Below, piece after piece: positions 1 through 9,559 of a DNA stretch of 64,000 nucleotides. Under the pieces are notes generated by a model. That model was not told the DNA's origin and searched no databases. It saw only the letters and a program-made list of their open reading frames with translations. The DNA lies in NCBI RefSeq assembly GCF_002979975.1, contig NZ_PCQD01000004.1, positions 254,486 through 318,485 on the forward strand, read 5' to 3'. Made by a program: the position numbers and the translations under genes. Source of the DNA: Pseudomonas sp. MYb185 (lineage in GTDB: Bacteria; Pseudomonadota; Gammaproteobacteria; Pseudomonadales; Pseudomonadaceae). How positions within the stretch are numbered: the first letter of the stretch is position 1; every line of letters begins with the position of its first letter.

Positions 1-37
1 CCAGCGTCTCATCATCCAGATACGGTTGGTCAGCCAT
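1..37 (-). CDS. 5' end of an unidentified gene (partial)
   Basis: Only the first 12 codons (MADQPYLDDETL) lie in the window; the gene runs off the left edge. The start is supported by an AGGAG-type ribosome binding site about 8 bases upstream of the ATG. It is divergent from the DUF2789 gene. There is too little sequence to name it, and a chance open frame is not excluded. Confidence 0.45.
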   Translation of the reverse strand, partial: MADQPYLDDETL

Positions 38-173
38 GATGCTGTTCTCCTGAAGGGGGAGCTGCAATTGTGCACTGCCGACGGTTTCCGGTCACCCTGG
101 TATGGATGATTCAGGCTGAAACCGCAGGGTCTGCTTTAATGAAAAGGGTGATCAGCCATCAGAGGAGATACCC

Positions 174-407
174 ATGGAATTGCCGAACCAGGATCTAGGT
201 GCACTGTTCGACCAACTTGGCCTGTCCTCCCGGCCTGAGGATATCGATGTGTTTTTCGCCACCCATGCCTTGGCGCAGGATGTGAAACTGATCGATGCGC
301 CATTCTGGACCCCGGCCCAGGCCGCCTTCCTCAAGGAAGAGATGCGCGACGATGCCGAGTGGGCGCCCATTGTCGACCAGCTCAACGCGCGACTGCATGA
401 GCAATAG
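174..407 (+). CDS. DUF2789 family protein
   Basis: Small 77-residue cytosolic protein matching the DUF2789 family: it opens with MELPNQDLGALFDQLGL, followed by a short helical stretch and a conserved FWTPAQAAFLKEE segment near residue 43. It has no signal peptide or membrane segment. The ATG is preceded by a strong AGAGGAG site. Function of the family is unknown. It is transcribed towards the efflux gene but separated from it by 128 bases containing a perfect inverted repeat, so it is probably a separate unit. Confidence 0.8.
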   Translation: MELPNQDLGALFDQLGLSSRPEDIDVFFATHALAQDVKLIDAPFWTPAQAAFLKEEMRDDAEWAPIVDQLNARLHEQ

Positions 408-463
408 CAGGGGTTCTGCTCTGCCGTGAGTTGCTGCGCGCTGGCATGAGTATTTTTTTGTTA

Positions 464-496
464 CGGCGGAATCTGGCATGATGGCCGATTCCGCCG
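464..496. promoter_or_regulatory. Inverted repeat upstream of the efflux gene
   Basis: Perfect 10-bp arms CGGCGGAATC (464-473) and GATTCCGCCG (487-496), with inner GGC/GCC pairing. A T-run lies before it (453-459) rather than after it, so it does not look like a terminator of the preceding gene. It sits 40 bases before the transporter start, where an operator or leader hairpin would act. Function is inference. Confidence 0.35.
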
Positions 497-535
497 AACT
501 CCTTTGCCGTTCGGCTCTGTCTTCGTGGATGTTAC

Positions 536-1738
536 ATGACCCTTCGTTTACTGCTCATCCTGGGTGGTCTGAGTGCTTTCGGCCCCTTGGCCATCGATCT
601 CTATCTTCCCGCCTTTCCTGCCATCGCGCAGAGCTTCGCTACCGACTCCGAACATGTGCAACTGAGTCTGTCGGCCTATTTTATCGGTCTGGCACTCGGG
701 CAGCTGTTCTATGGCCCGCTGGCGGACCGTTTTGGGCGGCGCAAGCCACTGCTGTTCGGTATCGGCTTGTTTACCCTGGCCTCGGTTGCCTGCGCCCTGG
801 CACCGACGCTGGAGTGGCTGATCGCTGCGCGCTTCGCCCAGGCGCTGGGTGGCTGTGCGGGCATGGTGGTCAACCGCGCCATCGTTCGTGATCTCTGTAC
901 TCCCATCGAGGCGGCCAGAGCCTTCTCGCAATTGATGCTGGTGATGGGGGTGGCGCCCATCCTGGCGCCGCTGGCCGGAGGCTGGCTGATGCTGCTGGGT
1001 GGCTGGGAGCTGATCTTCGCTGCCCTCGCGGTATTTTCCGGGGTGTTCGGCTTCCTGGTGTTGTTCCGCTTGCCGGAAACCCTCTCCGCGGACGGTCCGC
1101 GCAGCCAGCTATCGAGTGCCCTGGGGCGCTATGGTCGATTGCTGAAGGAGCCGGAGTTCATGTTCCATGCGTTGACCGGGGGGGTTGCCATGGCCGGCAT
1201 GTTCGCCTACATCGCCGGTTCACCTTTCGTGTTCATCGAACTGTATGGTGTGCCGGTGGAGCATTACGGGTGGTTCTTCGGCATGAACTCGGCCGGCTTC
1301 GTGCTGGCGGCCCAGCTCAATGGCCGACTGCTGCGCCGCCGTACTCCACTCAAGCTGCTCAAGGTCACCACGCTGTTATTCATGTGCAGCACCATTGCCC
1401 TGTCGCTGGTGGCATTGTTGCAGACCGCATCACTGTGGCCTCTGCTGGTGCCGCTGTTCATCTGCATGGCTCTGCTGGCCCTGGTACTGCCCAATTCATC
1501 AGCCTGTGCCATGGCCGGGCACGGGCATCAGGCGGGGGTCGCCTCGGCGCTGATGGGCACCCTGCAGTTCGCCATTGCCGGGGTGGTTTCGGCCATGGTG
1601 GGAGTACTGCATGATGGTACGGCATTGCCCATGGCCGGGATGATCACGCTGTGTGGGGTGGTGGCGGCGAGCATGGCATTGATGGCGCGGCGGGTGTCGC
1701 GGCGCAAGCCGGCGCCTGAGGCGGTGGGGCAGGAGTAG
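536..1738 (+). CDS. Bcr/CflA family multidrug efflux MFS transporter
   Basis: A 400-residue major facilitator permease of the inner membrane, with about 12 hydrophobic segments. The MFS motif A (GPLADRFGRRK, residues 60-70) lies in the loop between segments 2 and 3. The N-terminus (FGPLAIDLYLPAFP) is typical of the Bcr/CflA branch, proton-driven exporters of drugs such as bicyclomycin and chloramphenicol. The actual substrate cannot be read from sequence. It is monocistronic: a hairpin terminator follows and the next gene converges. Length is normal for the family and the frame is intact. Confidence 0.88.
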   Translation: MTLRLLLILGGLSAFGPLAIDLYLPAFPAIAQSFATDSEHVQLSLSAYFIGLALGQLFYGPLADRFGRRKPLLFGIGLFTLASVACALAPTLEWLIAARFAQALGGCAGMVVNRAIVRDLCTPIEAARAFSQLMLVMGVAPILAPLAGGWLMLLGGWELIFAALAVFSGVFGFLVLFRLPETLSADGPRSQLSSALGRYGRLLKEPEFMFHALTGGVAMAGMFAYIAGSPFVFIELYGVPVEHYGWFFGMNSAGFVLAAQLNGRLLRRRTPLKLLKVTTLLFMCSTIALSLVALLQTASLWPLLVPLFICMALLALVLPNSSACAMAGHGHQAGVASALMGTLQFAIAGVVSAMVGVLHDGTALPMAGMITLCGVVAASMALMARRVSRRKPAPEAVGQE

Positions 1739-1747
1739 GGTAGAAAG

Positions 1748-1774
1748 CGGCGGGCAGAGGAGCTCTGCCCGCCG
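1748..1774. terminator. Bidirectional terminator hairpin between the efflux gene and fabB
   Basis: Perfect 12-bp stem CGGCGGGCAGAG / CTCTGCCCGCCG with a 3-base loop, located in the 42-base gap between two convergent genes. The T-tract is weak on both sides (CTTTC on the minus strand), but stem strength and position fit a shared terminator. Confidence 0.7.
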
Positions 1775-1780
1775 TCAGAC

Positions 1781-2998
1781 TCAGGCGCCGGACCAGCGCT
1801 TGAGGATCAGGGTGGCGTTGGTGCCGCCGAAGCCGAAGCTGTTGGACATCATCAGGTCAACCGCCTGGTCCAGGCGCTCGCGCAGGATCGGCAGATCGGC
1901 TGCATTCTCGTCCAGCTCATCGATGTTGGCCGAGGCGGCTAGGAAGTTGTCACGCATCATCAGCAGGCAGTAGATCGCCTCCTGGACCCCGGCAGCACCC
2001 AGCGAGTGGCCGGAGAGGCTCTTGGTCGAGCTGATCTTCGGTGCCTTGTCGCCAAACACTTCACGGATCGCCTTGAGCTCTGCCACGTCGCCCACCGGAG
2101 TGGAGGTGCCGTGGGTGTTGAGGTAGTCGATGCTGCCCTCGACCGTGGCCAGCGCCTGCTGCATGCAGCGCACCGCGCCTTCGCCGCTGGGTGCGACCAT
2201 GTCGTAACCGTCGGAAGTGGCGCCGTAGCCCACCACCTCGGCGTAGATCTTGGCGCCGCGGGCCAGGGCGTGCTCCAGCTCTTCAACCACGACCATGCCG
2301 CCGCCGCCGGCGATGACGAAGCCGTCACGCTTGGCGTCGTAGGCACGCGAGGCTTTTTCCGGGGTGTCATTGTACTGGGTGGACAGGGCGCCCATGGCGT
2401 CGAACAGCATGGATTGGCTCCAGTGTTCTTCTTCACCGCCGCCGGCAAACACGATGTCCTGCTTGCCCATCTGGATCTGCTCCATGGCGCTGCCGATGCA
2501 GTGCGCGCTGGTGGCACAGGCTGAGGAGATCGAGTAGTTGATGCCCTTGATCTTGAACGGCGTGGCCAGACAGGCCGATACCGTGCTGCCCATGGTGCGT
2601 GGAACCCGGTATGGCCCGATCTTCTTCACGCCCTTTTCGCGCAGAATGTCGATCGACTCCATCTGGTTCAGGGTCGAGGCACCACCGCTGCCGGCGATCA
2701 GACCGGTGCGGGTATTGCTGATCTGCTCTTCGCTCAGACCCGAGTCGGCGATCGCCTGCTGCATGGACAGATAGGCGAATGCCGCGGCATCGCCCATGAA
2801 ACGCTTGACCTTGCGGTCGATGGCGGCGTCCAGATCGATCTTCACGCTGCCGGAGACCTGGCTGCGCAGGCCCATTTCTGCATATTCGGGATTGTGGGAA
2901 ATGCCTGACTTGCCTTCTTTCAGGCTGGCGGCCACGCTTTCCAGGTCCTGGCCGAGGCAGGAGACAATGCCCATACCGGTAATCACGACGCGACGCAT
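1781..2998 (-). CDS. fabB: Beta-ketoacyl-ACP synthase I
   Basis: KAS I of type II fatty acid synthesis: condenses malonyl-ACP with acyl-ACP and is needed to elongate the cis-3-decenoyl-ACP made by FabA, giving unsaturated fatty acids. The 405-residue protein has the thiolase fold triad: catalytic Cys at about 161 (SSACATSAH) and His residues in [11 protein letters not shown] (about 296) and [11 protein letters not shown] (about 331). Start chosen at [10 protein letters not shown] with a GAGGA site 9 bases upstream. It follows fabA after 11 bases on the same strand, the usual fabAB operon. Confidence 0.97.
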   Translation of the reverse strand: MRRVVITGMGIVSCLGQDLESVAASLKEGKSGISHNPEYAEMGLRSQVSGSVKIDLDAAIDRKVKRFMGDAAAFAYLSMQQAIADSGLSEEQISNTRTGLIAGSGGASTLNQMESIDILREKGVKKIGPYRVPRTMGSTVSACLATPFKIKGINYSISSACATSAHCIGSAMEQIQMGKQDIVFAGGGEEEHWSQSMLFDAMGALSTQYNDTPEKASRAYDAKRDGFVIAGGGGMVVVEELEHALARGAKIYAEVVGYGATSDGYDMVAPSGEGAVRCMQQALATVEGSIDYLNTHGTSTPVGDVAELKAIREVFGDKAPKISSTKSLSGHSLGAAGVQEAIYCLLMMRDNFLAASANIDELDENAADLPILRERLDQAVDLMMSNSFGFGGTNATLILKRWSGA

Positions 2999-3009
2999 AG
3001 TGATGATCC

Positions 3010-3525
3010 TCAGAAACTATCAGTAGAAGTGAACAGACCCACCCGCAGACCTTCGGCGGTATAGATCTCGCGACCGTCGACCGCCATGGTGCCATCGGCA
3101 ATGCCCAGTGTCAGGGCGCGGTTGATGGTGCGTTTGATATGTATGGTATAGGTGACTTTCTTCGCGGTCGGCAAGACCTGCCCGAAAAACTTCACTTCGC
3201 CGGAGCCCAGTGCGCGCCCGCGGCCTTCAAAGCCCAGCCAGCCGAGGTGAAAACCGACCAGTTGCCACATGGCGTCGAGACCCAGACAGCCCGGCATGAC
3301 CGGATCACCTTCAAAGTGACAGGCGAAGAACCACAGATCGGGATGGATATCCAATTCGGCAACGATTTCGCCCTTGCCGAAGCGGCCGCCCGTTTCGCTG
3401 ATGTGGGTGATGCGATCGATCATCAGCATGTTGGGGGCTGGCAACTGTGCGTTACCGGGGCCGAACAACTCGCCACGACTGCATTGAAGCAGTTCTTCCC
3501 GGCTATACGCATTTTGTTTTGACAT
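3010..3525 (-). CDS. fabA: 3-hydroxydecanoyl-ACP dehydratase/isomerase
   Basis: FabA dehydrates 3-hydroxydecanoyl-ACP and isomerises trans-2- to cis-3-decenoyl-ACP, the branch point for anaerobic unsaturated fatty acid synthesis. The 171-residue protein has the hot-dog fold signature [20 protein letters not shown] with active-site His70 and Asp84. Start [10 protein letters not shown] with GGAGCC upstream. It is the first gene of fabAB. The roughly 285-base region upstream (3526-3811) should hold the operon promoter; I could not assign -35/-10 boxes there with confidence. Confidence 0.97.
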   Translation of the reverse strand: MSKQNAYSREELLQCSRGELFGPGNAQLPAPNMLMIDRITHISETGGRFGKGEIVAELDIHPDLWFFACHFEGDPVMPGCLGLDAMWQLVGFHLGWLGFEGRGRALGSGEVKFFGQVLPTAKKVTYTIHIKRTINRALTLGIADGTMAVDGREIYTAEGLRVGLFTSTDSF

Positions 3526-3687
3526 AGAGGCTCCTGCTCTTCCCCGTTCGGTGGGGCGCTATTGTATCGGCATGGCGGGGGTTGATGAACGGTAAATCCG
3601 CCAGCGTAAGCTCAGACTGTCGCGGCGTGGTGAAAGTCACACCCGGACAGATGAGGCGTTGAGGATACCCGCGATGCCGTTCGAGGA

Positions 3688-3710
3688 CAAAATTTCCGGG
3701 AGAAATTTTG
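3688..3710. promoter_or_regulatory. AT-rich perfect inverted repeat upstream of fabA
   Basis: Arms CAAAATTTC (3688-3696) and GAAATTTTG (3702-3710) are exact complements around a 5-base spacer, unlike the GC-rich surroundings. It lies about 165 bases upstream of fabA and 100 bases downstream of the broken ligase. It could be an operator for a lipid-responsive repressor or a terminator of the ligase transcript (T-run TTTTG on the minus strand). It is not a clear match to the PsrA site as I recall it. Confidence 0.4.
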
Positions 3711-3811
3711 CCGCTGCTGCGAACCGGCGCCGAAGGCGGCCCTCCGTTTGTCGGGCCGGCCGATATCAGGCCACGCGGCCCGGCAGCTGCCGAGCCGCGC
3801 GCGGGCGCTGT

Positions 3812-5388
3812 TCAGTCGAGAACGCCGAACAGCTCCTGGAACTGATCACGCAGCTCGCGCTTGAGCACCTTGCCGATGGCACTGCGCGGCAGCTCGTCGG
3901 TAAGGATGACGCGGTTCAGGCGCTGGGTCTTGCCGACCTGGCCGTTGAACCATTGCAAAATGTTTTCCGCCGTGGTGTCAGCGCCGGGTTTGAGTACGGC
4001 GTAACCGACAGGTGTTTCGCCCCAACTGGTGGATTGCACGCCGATGACGGTGACTTCCAGCAGGTCCGGGTGCTGGCGCAGTACTTCTTCCAGATCGCTG
4101 GGATAGATATTGAAGCCGCCGCTGATGATCATGTCCTTGCGCCGGTCCATGAGAGTAAGGAAGCCGTCCTTATCGAAACGACCGACATCACCGGTACGGA
4201 TGAAGCGTTTACCGGTACTGTCGTACCACTCGGCTTCGGCGGTTTTTTCCGGCTTGTTCAGGTAGCCGGTCATCATCGCTATCGAATGACCGACCACTTC
4301 GCCGATCTCACCGGTCGGCAGCTCGTTGCCTTCCTCGTCGATCACCCGCATGTCATGGCCATCCAGGGGATGCCCCACGGTGTTCAGCTTGTCGGGGAAC
4401 TCATGGGCGACCAGCATGCAGGAACCACCGCCTTCGGTCATGCCATAGAACTCCACCAGGCCGCCAGGCCAGCGTGCCAGCGTGCCAGGATGTCGGCCTT
4501 GAGCTCGCCATGGAAGGGCGCGCTGGTACTGAACTTCACCTTGAAGGAGGACAGGTCGTACTGATCGAAGTCCTCGCGGGCCATGATGCGCTGATACTGC
4601 ACCGGGACCAGCATGGTATGCGTGGCGCCGTGTTCCTGGGCCAGTTCCAGGTACTTGCGGGCATCGAACTTGCCCATCAGCACCAGGGTGCCGCCCAGAC
4701 CGATGGTGGGCAGGAAGGACACCAGGGTGGTGTTGGAATACAGCGGGGTGGACATCAGGGTCACGCAATCGGGGCCATAGCCGAACGCCAGGCCGCGCTG
4801 GATGTGCGACCAGCGCATCAGGTGGTTGTGCACTATGCCTTTCGGCTCGCCGGTGGTGCCCGAGGAGTAGATGACATTGAACAGCGTATCCGGCGTGAGC
4901 GCGACGGGGCTTGGCGGGGTATTGCCCAGCCATTGGCTGAAGCCGGCTTCCGGGCGGCTGTCATCCAGACTCAGCAGCGGCACCTCTATCCGCGAAGCGA
5001 CCGCCTGCAGCGCCTGGTCCACCGGCTGATCGACGAAGAACAGCTTGGCAGCGGAGTCACCCAGCATGGTGATCAGGCTGTCGGGGGTGGAGGAGGGAGC
5101 GAGTGGCGCAACCACCATGCCGGCACGCAGCGCGGCCAGGAACAGGATGGCGTAGGGGATCGAGTTGGCAGCGCAGATGGCGATGGAGTCGCCCGGTTGC
5201 AGTCCATCGCGTTGGAGCGCTGCGGCGGCCCGGTTCACCTGGGCATCCAGTTCGGCATAGGTGAGCTGGCGATCATCCTGGATCAGGGCTGGGTGACTGG
5301 CTCGATGTTGCGCATGCAGCGCCAGCAGTTCAGGCAGAGTGGTGAAGGGTGATTCGAGTGTTATCGGATAATCGGCTGAAACGCTCAT
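3812..5388 (-). pseudogene. Acyl-CoA synthetase (AMP-binding), frameshifted by an 8-bp tandem duplication
   Basis: Encodes an ANL-superfamily acyl/aryl-CoA ligase in two frames. The N-terminal part (from 5388, MSVSADYPITLES) holds the AMP-binding loop YSSGTTGEPKG and runs out of frame at DILARW. The C-terminal part continues with PGGLVEFYGMTEGG, the TGD hinge motif, and the catalytic lysine in RSAIGKVLKR. At 4471-4486 the octamer agcgtgcc occurs twice in tandem; removing one copy restores a continuous 522-residue reading frame. The unshifted frame ends at 4438, giving a 316-residue truncated product without the C-terminal domain. Motifs are otherwise intact, so the lesion looks recent, reversible or a sequencing error. 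Substrate unknown. Confidence 0.88.
4471..4488. repeat. Tandem 8-bp repeat causing the ligase frameshift
   Basis: Two adjacent copies of agcgtgcc (4471-4478, 4479-4486) plus the first two bases of a third. A family-like protein sequence needs one copy, so the second copy is the presumed insertion. Such short tandem repeats can expand or contract by slippage. Confidence 0.85.
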
Positions 5389-5509
5389 TCCTGATGGGCC
5401 CCTGAGAATGATGATGGTGCCCCAGTGTCTCCGTTTTATCAGTGTGAATCCATGCCTTCGGCGTTGCGGAATAATGGCCGATCAACCTCGATGATAGCTT
5501 CCCCGAACA

Positions 5510-5525
5510 GGCTCCCCGGGGAGCC
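5510..5525 (-). terminator. GC palindrome downstream of the hybrid kinase
   Basis: The 16-base palindrome GGCTCCCCGGGGAGCC lies 12 bases past the kinase stop. There is no T-run, so termination is a positional inference. Confidence 0.35.
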
Positions 5526-5536
5526 GGGCGCGATGC

Positions 5537-7438
5537 TCAGGTCCAGCGCTCGAGCAACTGCTGCAGCGCCTTGCGGGTCACCGGCTTGGCGAGAAAGCCC
5601 TGCATGCCCGCTTCTTCGCTGCGCTGGCGGTCTTCCTGGGAAGCGCTGGCGGTCAGGGCGATGCAGGGACGTGGCTCGGCATGCGTCTCGGTGCAGTGCC
5701 GGACATACCAGCGATACACGGTGAAACCATCGATGTCCGGCAACTGGATATCCATGAGGATGAGGGAAAACGCCTGTTGCGGGTCCTTCAGCAGTTGCAG
5801 TGCCTGATGGCCGTCATCGGCCACCACCACTGGCTGTGACAGGCTGCGCAACATACCTTCCATGACCATCTGGTTGACCGGGTTGTCCTCCACCAGCAAT
5901 ACCGGCAGCGAGCCCGGCCGCGCTGCCGTCGGGGAGGTGGCTGGGGCCTGGCTGACGGTCTGGTCAGCCAGGCCCAGGGGGACGCTCAGGGTGAAGCAGG
6001 AGCCGGCGCCGGGCTGGCTGCTGGCGTGCAGCTGGCCGCCCATCTTGTGCGCGAAATTGCGGGCGATCGACAGGCCCAGCCCGGTGCCGCCAAAACGCCG
6101 CGAGGTGCTGCTGTCGCCCTGTTGAAAGGCATCGAACATGTGTTCCAGGCGCTCATTGTCGATGCCGATACCGCTGTCGACCACCTCGCACACCAGTTCC
6201 AGCATGCCGCTGGCATTCAGATGCCAATGCGCGTGCAGGCGGATGCTGCCCTGCTCGGTGAACTTCAGCGCGTTGCCCAGCAGGTTGACCAGGATCTGCC
6301 GCAGTCGGGTGGGGTCACCCACCACCAGCGGGGCGGGCGGCTCGCCACTTTGGGCGACGATCAGCTGCAGCCCTTTCTGCGCGGCGGCGTAATCGAAGGC
6401 GATGGCGGTGCGGCTGATCAGTGAGGACAGGTCGAAGCGGATCTGCTCCAGCTCGAAGGCGTCACGCTCGATGCGGGACAGGTCGAGGATGTCGTTGATG
6501 ACCTTGAGCAGGTGGTCGGTGGACTCGCTGGCGATACGCGCGTACTCCAGTTGCTCTTCGCTCAGGTCGGTGGTTTCCAGCAACTGCAGCATGCCCATGA
6601 CGCCGTTCATCGGGGTGCGCAGTTCATGGCTCATCATTGCCAGGAAGTCGGACTTGGCCCGGTTGGCATGCTCGGCCTGTTCGCGTGCGGCGATCAACTC
6701 GGCCATGGCCTCACGGTGCTGTACCTCGGCCTGTTGCAAGGTAGCGGCCAGCCGGTTGATATTGGTCATCAGCTCGCCGATCTGGCTGTCTTCGTTCACC
6801 TGCAGGCGGGCATCCAGCCGGCCGTCCTGCAGCGCCTGCACTGACTGGCGCATCTGGATCAACGGCGTGGCCAAGGCCCGGGCCAGTCGCATGGACAGCA
6901 ACAGGGCGGCGAGCAGCACCAGCGCGCCCAGCTGCAGGCTGCGCCACATGATGCTGCGCTGGCGTTCAATGAAGGCCTGGAAGCTGAGCCCTACCTCGAC
7001 CATGCCCACTTTCACCGCTGCGCCATTGGCTCTGTCATCGGTATTGAGCAGGAACAGGTCATAGTGCAAGGGCACACGCTGGCGCTGGATATCGGCGCGG
7101 AACATGCGCAGATGGGTGCTCGGGATCTGGCTGGCATGCTGCATCGCCAGGGATCTGCCCTTGCTGTCGAATACTTCGATGCGCTGTACATGCGGGATCT
7201 TCATCGAGCTGTTGATCAGGGTCTCCAGCAGGATGAGGTTGCCGGTAATGACGGCATATTCGGTGGCCGGTGCCAACTGATCGGCAATCAACTGGCCGGT
7301 GGTCTGCATCTCCTGGTTCAGTGCGTCCAGACGAACATGGGTGAAGTAGGCGAGCAGGATGACCCCCAGCAGAGTGGCCGGCAGCAGGGCAATCATGATC
7401 AGGCGGCGGTGAATGCTGCCGCGTTGCACAATGTTCAT
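5537..7438 (-). CDS. Hybrid sensor histidine kinase with C-terminal receiver
   Basis: A 633-residue inner-membrane sensor. Order: TM1 (about 12-33), periplasmic region (about 34-165), TM2 (about 167-187), HAMP (about 188-240), dimerisation/phosphoacceptor domain with His271 ([10 protein letters not shown]), HATPase with N box [15 protein letters not shown] and [10 protein letters not shown], then a receiver with phosphoacceptor Asp at about 563 ([13 protein letters not shown]). No Hpt domain is present, so a separate phosphotransfer protein is expected. It overlaps the upstream binding-protein gene by 4 bases, so the two are translationally coupled; the binding protein probably supplies the ligand signal. 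Position beside fabA resembles a hybrid kinase at the same place in P. aeruginosa. Confidence 0.92.
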   Translation of the reverse strand: MNIVQRGSIHRRLIMIALLPATLLGVILLAYFTHVRLDALNQEMQTTGQLIADQLAPATEYAVITGNLILLETLINSSMKIPHVQRIEVFDSKGRSLAMQHASQIPSTHLRMFRADIQRQRVPLHYDLFLLNTDDRANGAAVKVGMVEVGLSFQAFIERQRSIMWRSLQLGALVLLAALLLSMRLARALATPLIQMRQSVQALQDGRLDARLQVNEDSQIGELMTNINRLAATLQQAEVQHREAMAELIAAREQAEHANRAKSDFLAMMSHELRTPMNGVMGMLQLLETTDLSEEQLEYARIASESTDHLLKVINDILDLSRIERDAFELEQIRFDLSSLISRTAIAFDYAAAQKGLQLIVAQSGEPPAPLVVGDPTRLRQILVNLLGNALKFTEQGSIRLHAHWHLNASGMLELVCEVVDSGIGIDNERLEHMFDAFQQGDSSTSRRFGGTGLGLSIARNFAHKMGGQLHASSQPGAGSCFTLSVPLGLADQTVSQAPATSPTAARPGSLPVLLVEDNPVNQMVMEGMLRSLSQPVVVADDGHQALQLLKDPQQAFSLILMDIQLPDIDGFTVYRWYVRHCTETHAEPRPCIALTASASQEDRQRSEEAGMQGFLAKPVTRKALQQLLERWT

Positions 7439-8319
7439 GGCGATGCTTGTTCCTCTGCATGAATCCGCTGCTGCAGCTCGGCGTCCTGCGGCGGTGGCAG
7501 GCCGAGCGAGTGGGCTACCTGCGGGTTGCTCAATACCGAGAAGCGCTCGGGATAGCGCACCGCGCCAGGGTGCCAGTCATCCTGCAGCATTGCGTGCACG
7601 CTGTCAGCCATGTCCTGCGCCGAGCTGTAGGTGGTGCTCAGGCTGCCGGCGGCGATGAATGGCGCTGAAGGGCCGATCAGTACGCGATTGCGGGTATAGC
7701 TGCCGAGCAGCAGCGGCTTGAGGTTGTTGGCATTGTAGACCTGCGGGTCATCCAGCCCGATCAGCACTTCGCTGGCGTTCAGCACGCTGGCCAGGCGCCG
7801 CAGCAGATCCTGCTGAGTGGCGACCGAGCGGGCATGCAGGGTCAGGCCGCGGCGTTGCGCTGCGGCTTCCCATAGCGGTAGCTGCCATCGTTGCTCGCTG
7901 CTGTACAGCAGCCCGGCGGAGTGCAGGCGGGGAATCAGCAATTGGGCCAGCGACAGCTGACGTTCAGGCTTGGCGCTGGCCAGCAGTATCTGCACGAAGG
8001 GCGGCTGGTCACTGCTGGGATGTGGGCCGAGCTGGTCGAGGGTGATATAGGTGGCGATGGTGGGTATTACGTATGTCTGCTGCAGGCGCCAGTCCAGAGC
8101 CTCCGGCCCCATGGTGATGATGGTGGCGCCGCCGGGGTTGGGCGGCTCGCCGAGCAGCTGAATAAGCAGGGTGTCGGCCGGACGCTGATGCTGCAGGGCG
8201 TCGACGAAGGCGCGGGTCAGCTCCGTTTCCCGCGGCTTGATCACCAGCAGGATGTCCGCCCAGGCGCCATTGCTCAGCAGGCACAGCAGAGTGAGGAGTG
8301 TCAGGCGCAGCGGTTGCAT
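7435..8319 (-). CDS. Periplasmic ABC-type substrate-binding-like protein, partner of hybrid kinase
   Basis: A 294-residue protein with a signal peptide (cleavage near SNGAWA, residue 21) followed by [16 protein letters not shown], the start of a type-1 periplasmic-binding fold similar to the ABC_sub_bind group often found beside sensor kinases. No permease or ATPase gene is nearby, which argues for sensing rather than uptake. GGAG lies 7 bases before the ATG. The stop overlaps the kinase start by 4 bases. Ligand unknown; family assignment is by general resemblance. Confidence 0.75.
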   Translation of the reverse strand: MQPLRLTLLTLLCLLSNGAWADILLVIKPRETELTRAFVDALQHQRPADTLLIQLLGEPPNPGGATIITMGPEALDWRLQQTYVIPTIATYITLDQLGPHPSSDQPPFVQILLASAKPERQLSLAQLLIPRLHSAGLLYSSEQRWQLPLWEAAAQRRGLTLHARSVATQQDLLRRLASVLNASEVLIGLDDPQVYNANNLKPLLLGSYTRNRVLIGPSAPFIAAGSLSTTYSSAQDMADSVHAMLQDDWHPGAVRYPERFSVLSNPQVAHSLGLPPPQDAELQQRIHAEEQASP

Positions 8320-8463
8320 GGCCCGCTCCGGTTCTTGGAAAGTGGCGGCATGGCGACATTCCTTGTCAGCTCGATAGATCAGAAGTTTAACTCAGCACTG
8401 AGATAAAGGTGACTGCGGCATCGGGTTTTTTCATCACCGCTTCGCTGTTATTGTTCGCGGACA

Positions 8464-8469
8464 TATACT
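8464..8469 (+). promoter_or_regulatory. Candidate -10 element for gpsA
   Basis: TATACT lies 31 bases upstream of the gpsA start in the gap between divergent genes. The -35 match (TTCGCT, 8441-8446, 17-base spacer) is poor. Candidate only. Confidence 0.35.
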
Positions 8470-8500
8470 GACGGCTGTTCATCTGTTTCAAGGAATCTGC

Positions 8501-9559
8501 ATGACCGACCTCAAGGTCCCCGTAACCGTACTGGGTGGCGGCAGTTTTGGCACCACCCTGGCCAATCTGCTGGCGGCCAATGACGTTCCCGCCACGCTGT
8601 GGCTGCGCAATGAGGAACAGGCCGCCGACATGCGCCGCCAGGGAGAGAATACCCGCTATCTGCCGGGTATCCGGCTCGATCCTCGATTGACCATCACCAG
8701 TGACCTGGCCGCGTCGCTGCAGGCAGCCGAACTGGTATTCCTGGCCATCCCCAGTGGTGCCTTTCGCAGTGTGCTGCAGCAGATCGGTCCGGGTCTGGCC
8801 GGCAAGGGGATAATCAGCACCACCAAGGGCATCGAACAGCCGGGCTTCCTGATGATGAGCCAGATCGTCGAGCAGGAAGTGCCCGAGGCGCGGGTCGCAG
8901 TGTTGTCCGGCCCCAACCTGGCCCGGGAAATGGCTGCCGGTGCGCTGACCGCTACCGTGGTTGCCAGCGATGATGAGACCCTCAGTGCCCAGGTGCAGGC
9001 GGTGCTCGGTTGCAAGAGCCTGCGCGTATACGCCAGCAAGGACCGCTACGGTGTCGAGCTGGGCGGGGCGCTGAAGAACGTCTATGCGATCATCTCCGGC
9101 ATGGCCGCTGCCATGGGCGTGGGCGAGAATACCAAGAGCATGCTGATTACCCGGGCGCTGGCGGAAATGACCCGGTTCGCCGTGCATATGGGCGCCAACC
9201 CGATGACCTTCCTCGGCCTGGCCGGGGTCGGCGATCTGATCGTCACCTGCACCTCGCCGATGTCGCGCAACTTCCAGGTGGGTCATGCCCTGGGCAAGGG
9301 GCTGAGCCTGGAGGAGAGCATAGCCCGGCTGGGGCAGGTCGCCGAAGGGGTGAACACGCTCAAGGTACTGCGGCAGAAGTCGCAGGAGGAGGGCGTGTAC
9401 ATGCCGCTGGTAGCCGGGCTGCATGCCATTATCTTCGAGCAGCAGCCGCTGACCGAGGTGATCGGCAAACTGATGAGCGCCGAGCAGAAGCACGATGTGG
9501 AATTTTCCGCCTTTATGTCCTGTACCGCTTTGAACAAGCAAAATAGGGAGCAGCAATGA
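8501..9559 (+). CDS. gpsA: Glycerol-3-phosphate dehydrogenase [NAD(P)+]
   Basis: Reduces dihydroxyacetone phosphate to sn-glycerol-3-phosphate, the backbone for phospholipid synthesis, in the cytosol. The 352-residue protein has the N-terminal Rossmann loop [16 protein letters not shown], the STTKGIE segment, the catalytic-lysine region [14 protein letters not shown] and [18 protein letters not shown] precedes the ATG. It opens a plus-strand cluster: its stop overlaps the DUF4389 start by 4 bases (ATGA), and sixA follows in the same manner. Being near fabAB it fits a membrane-lipid neighbourhood. Confidence 0.97.
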   Translation: MTDLKVPVTVLGGGSFGTTLANLLAANDVPATLWLRNEEQAADMRRQGENTRYLPGIRLDPRLTITSDLAASLQAAELVFLAIPSGAFRSVLQQIGPGLAGKGIISTTKGIEQPGFLMMSQIVEQEVPEARVAVLSGPNLAREMAAGALTATVVASDDETLSAQVQAVLGCKSLRVYASKDRYGVELGGALKNVYAIISGMAAAMGVGENTKSMLITRALAEMTRFAVHMGANPMTFLGLAGVGDLIVTCTSPMSRNFQVGHALGKGLSLEESIARLGQVAEGVNTLKVLRQKSQEEGVYMPLVAGLHAIIFEQQPLTEVIGKLMSAEQKHDVEFSAFMSCTALNKQNREQQ

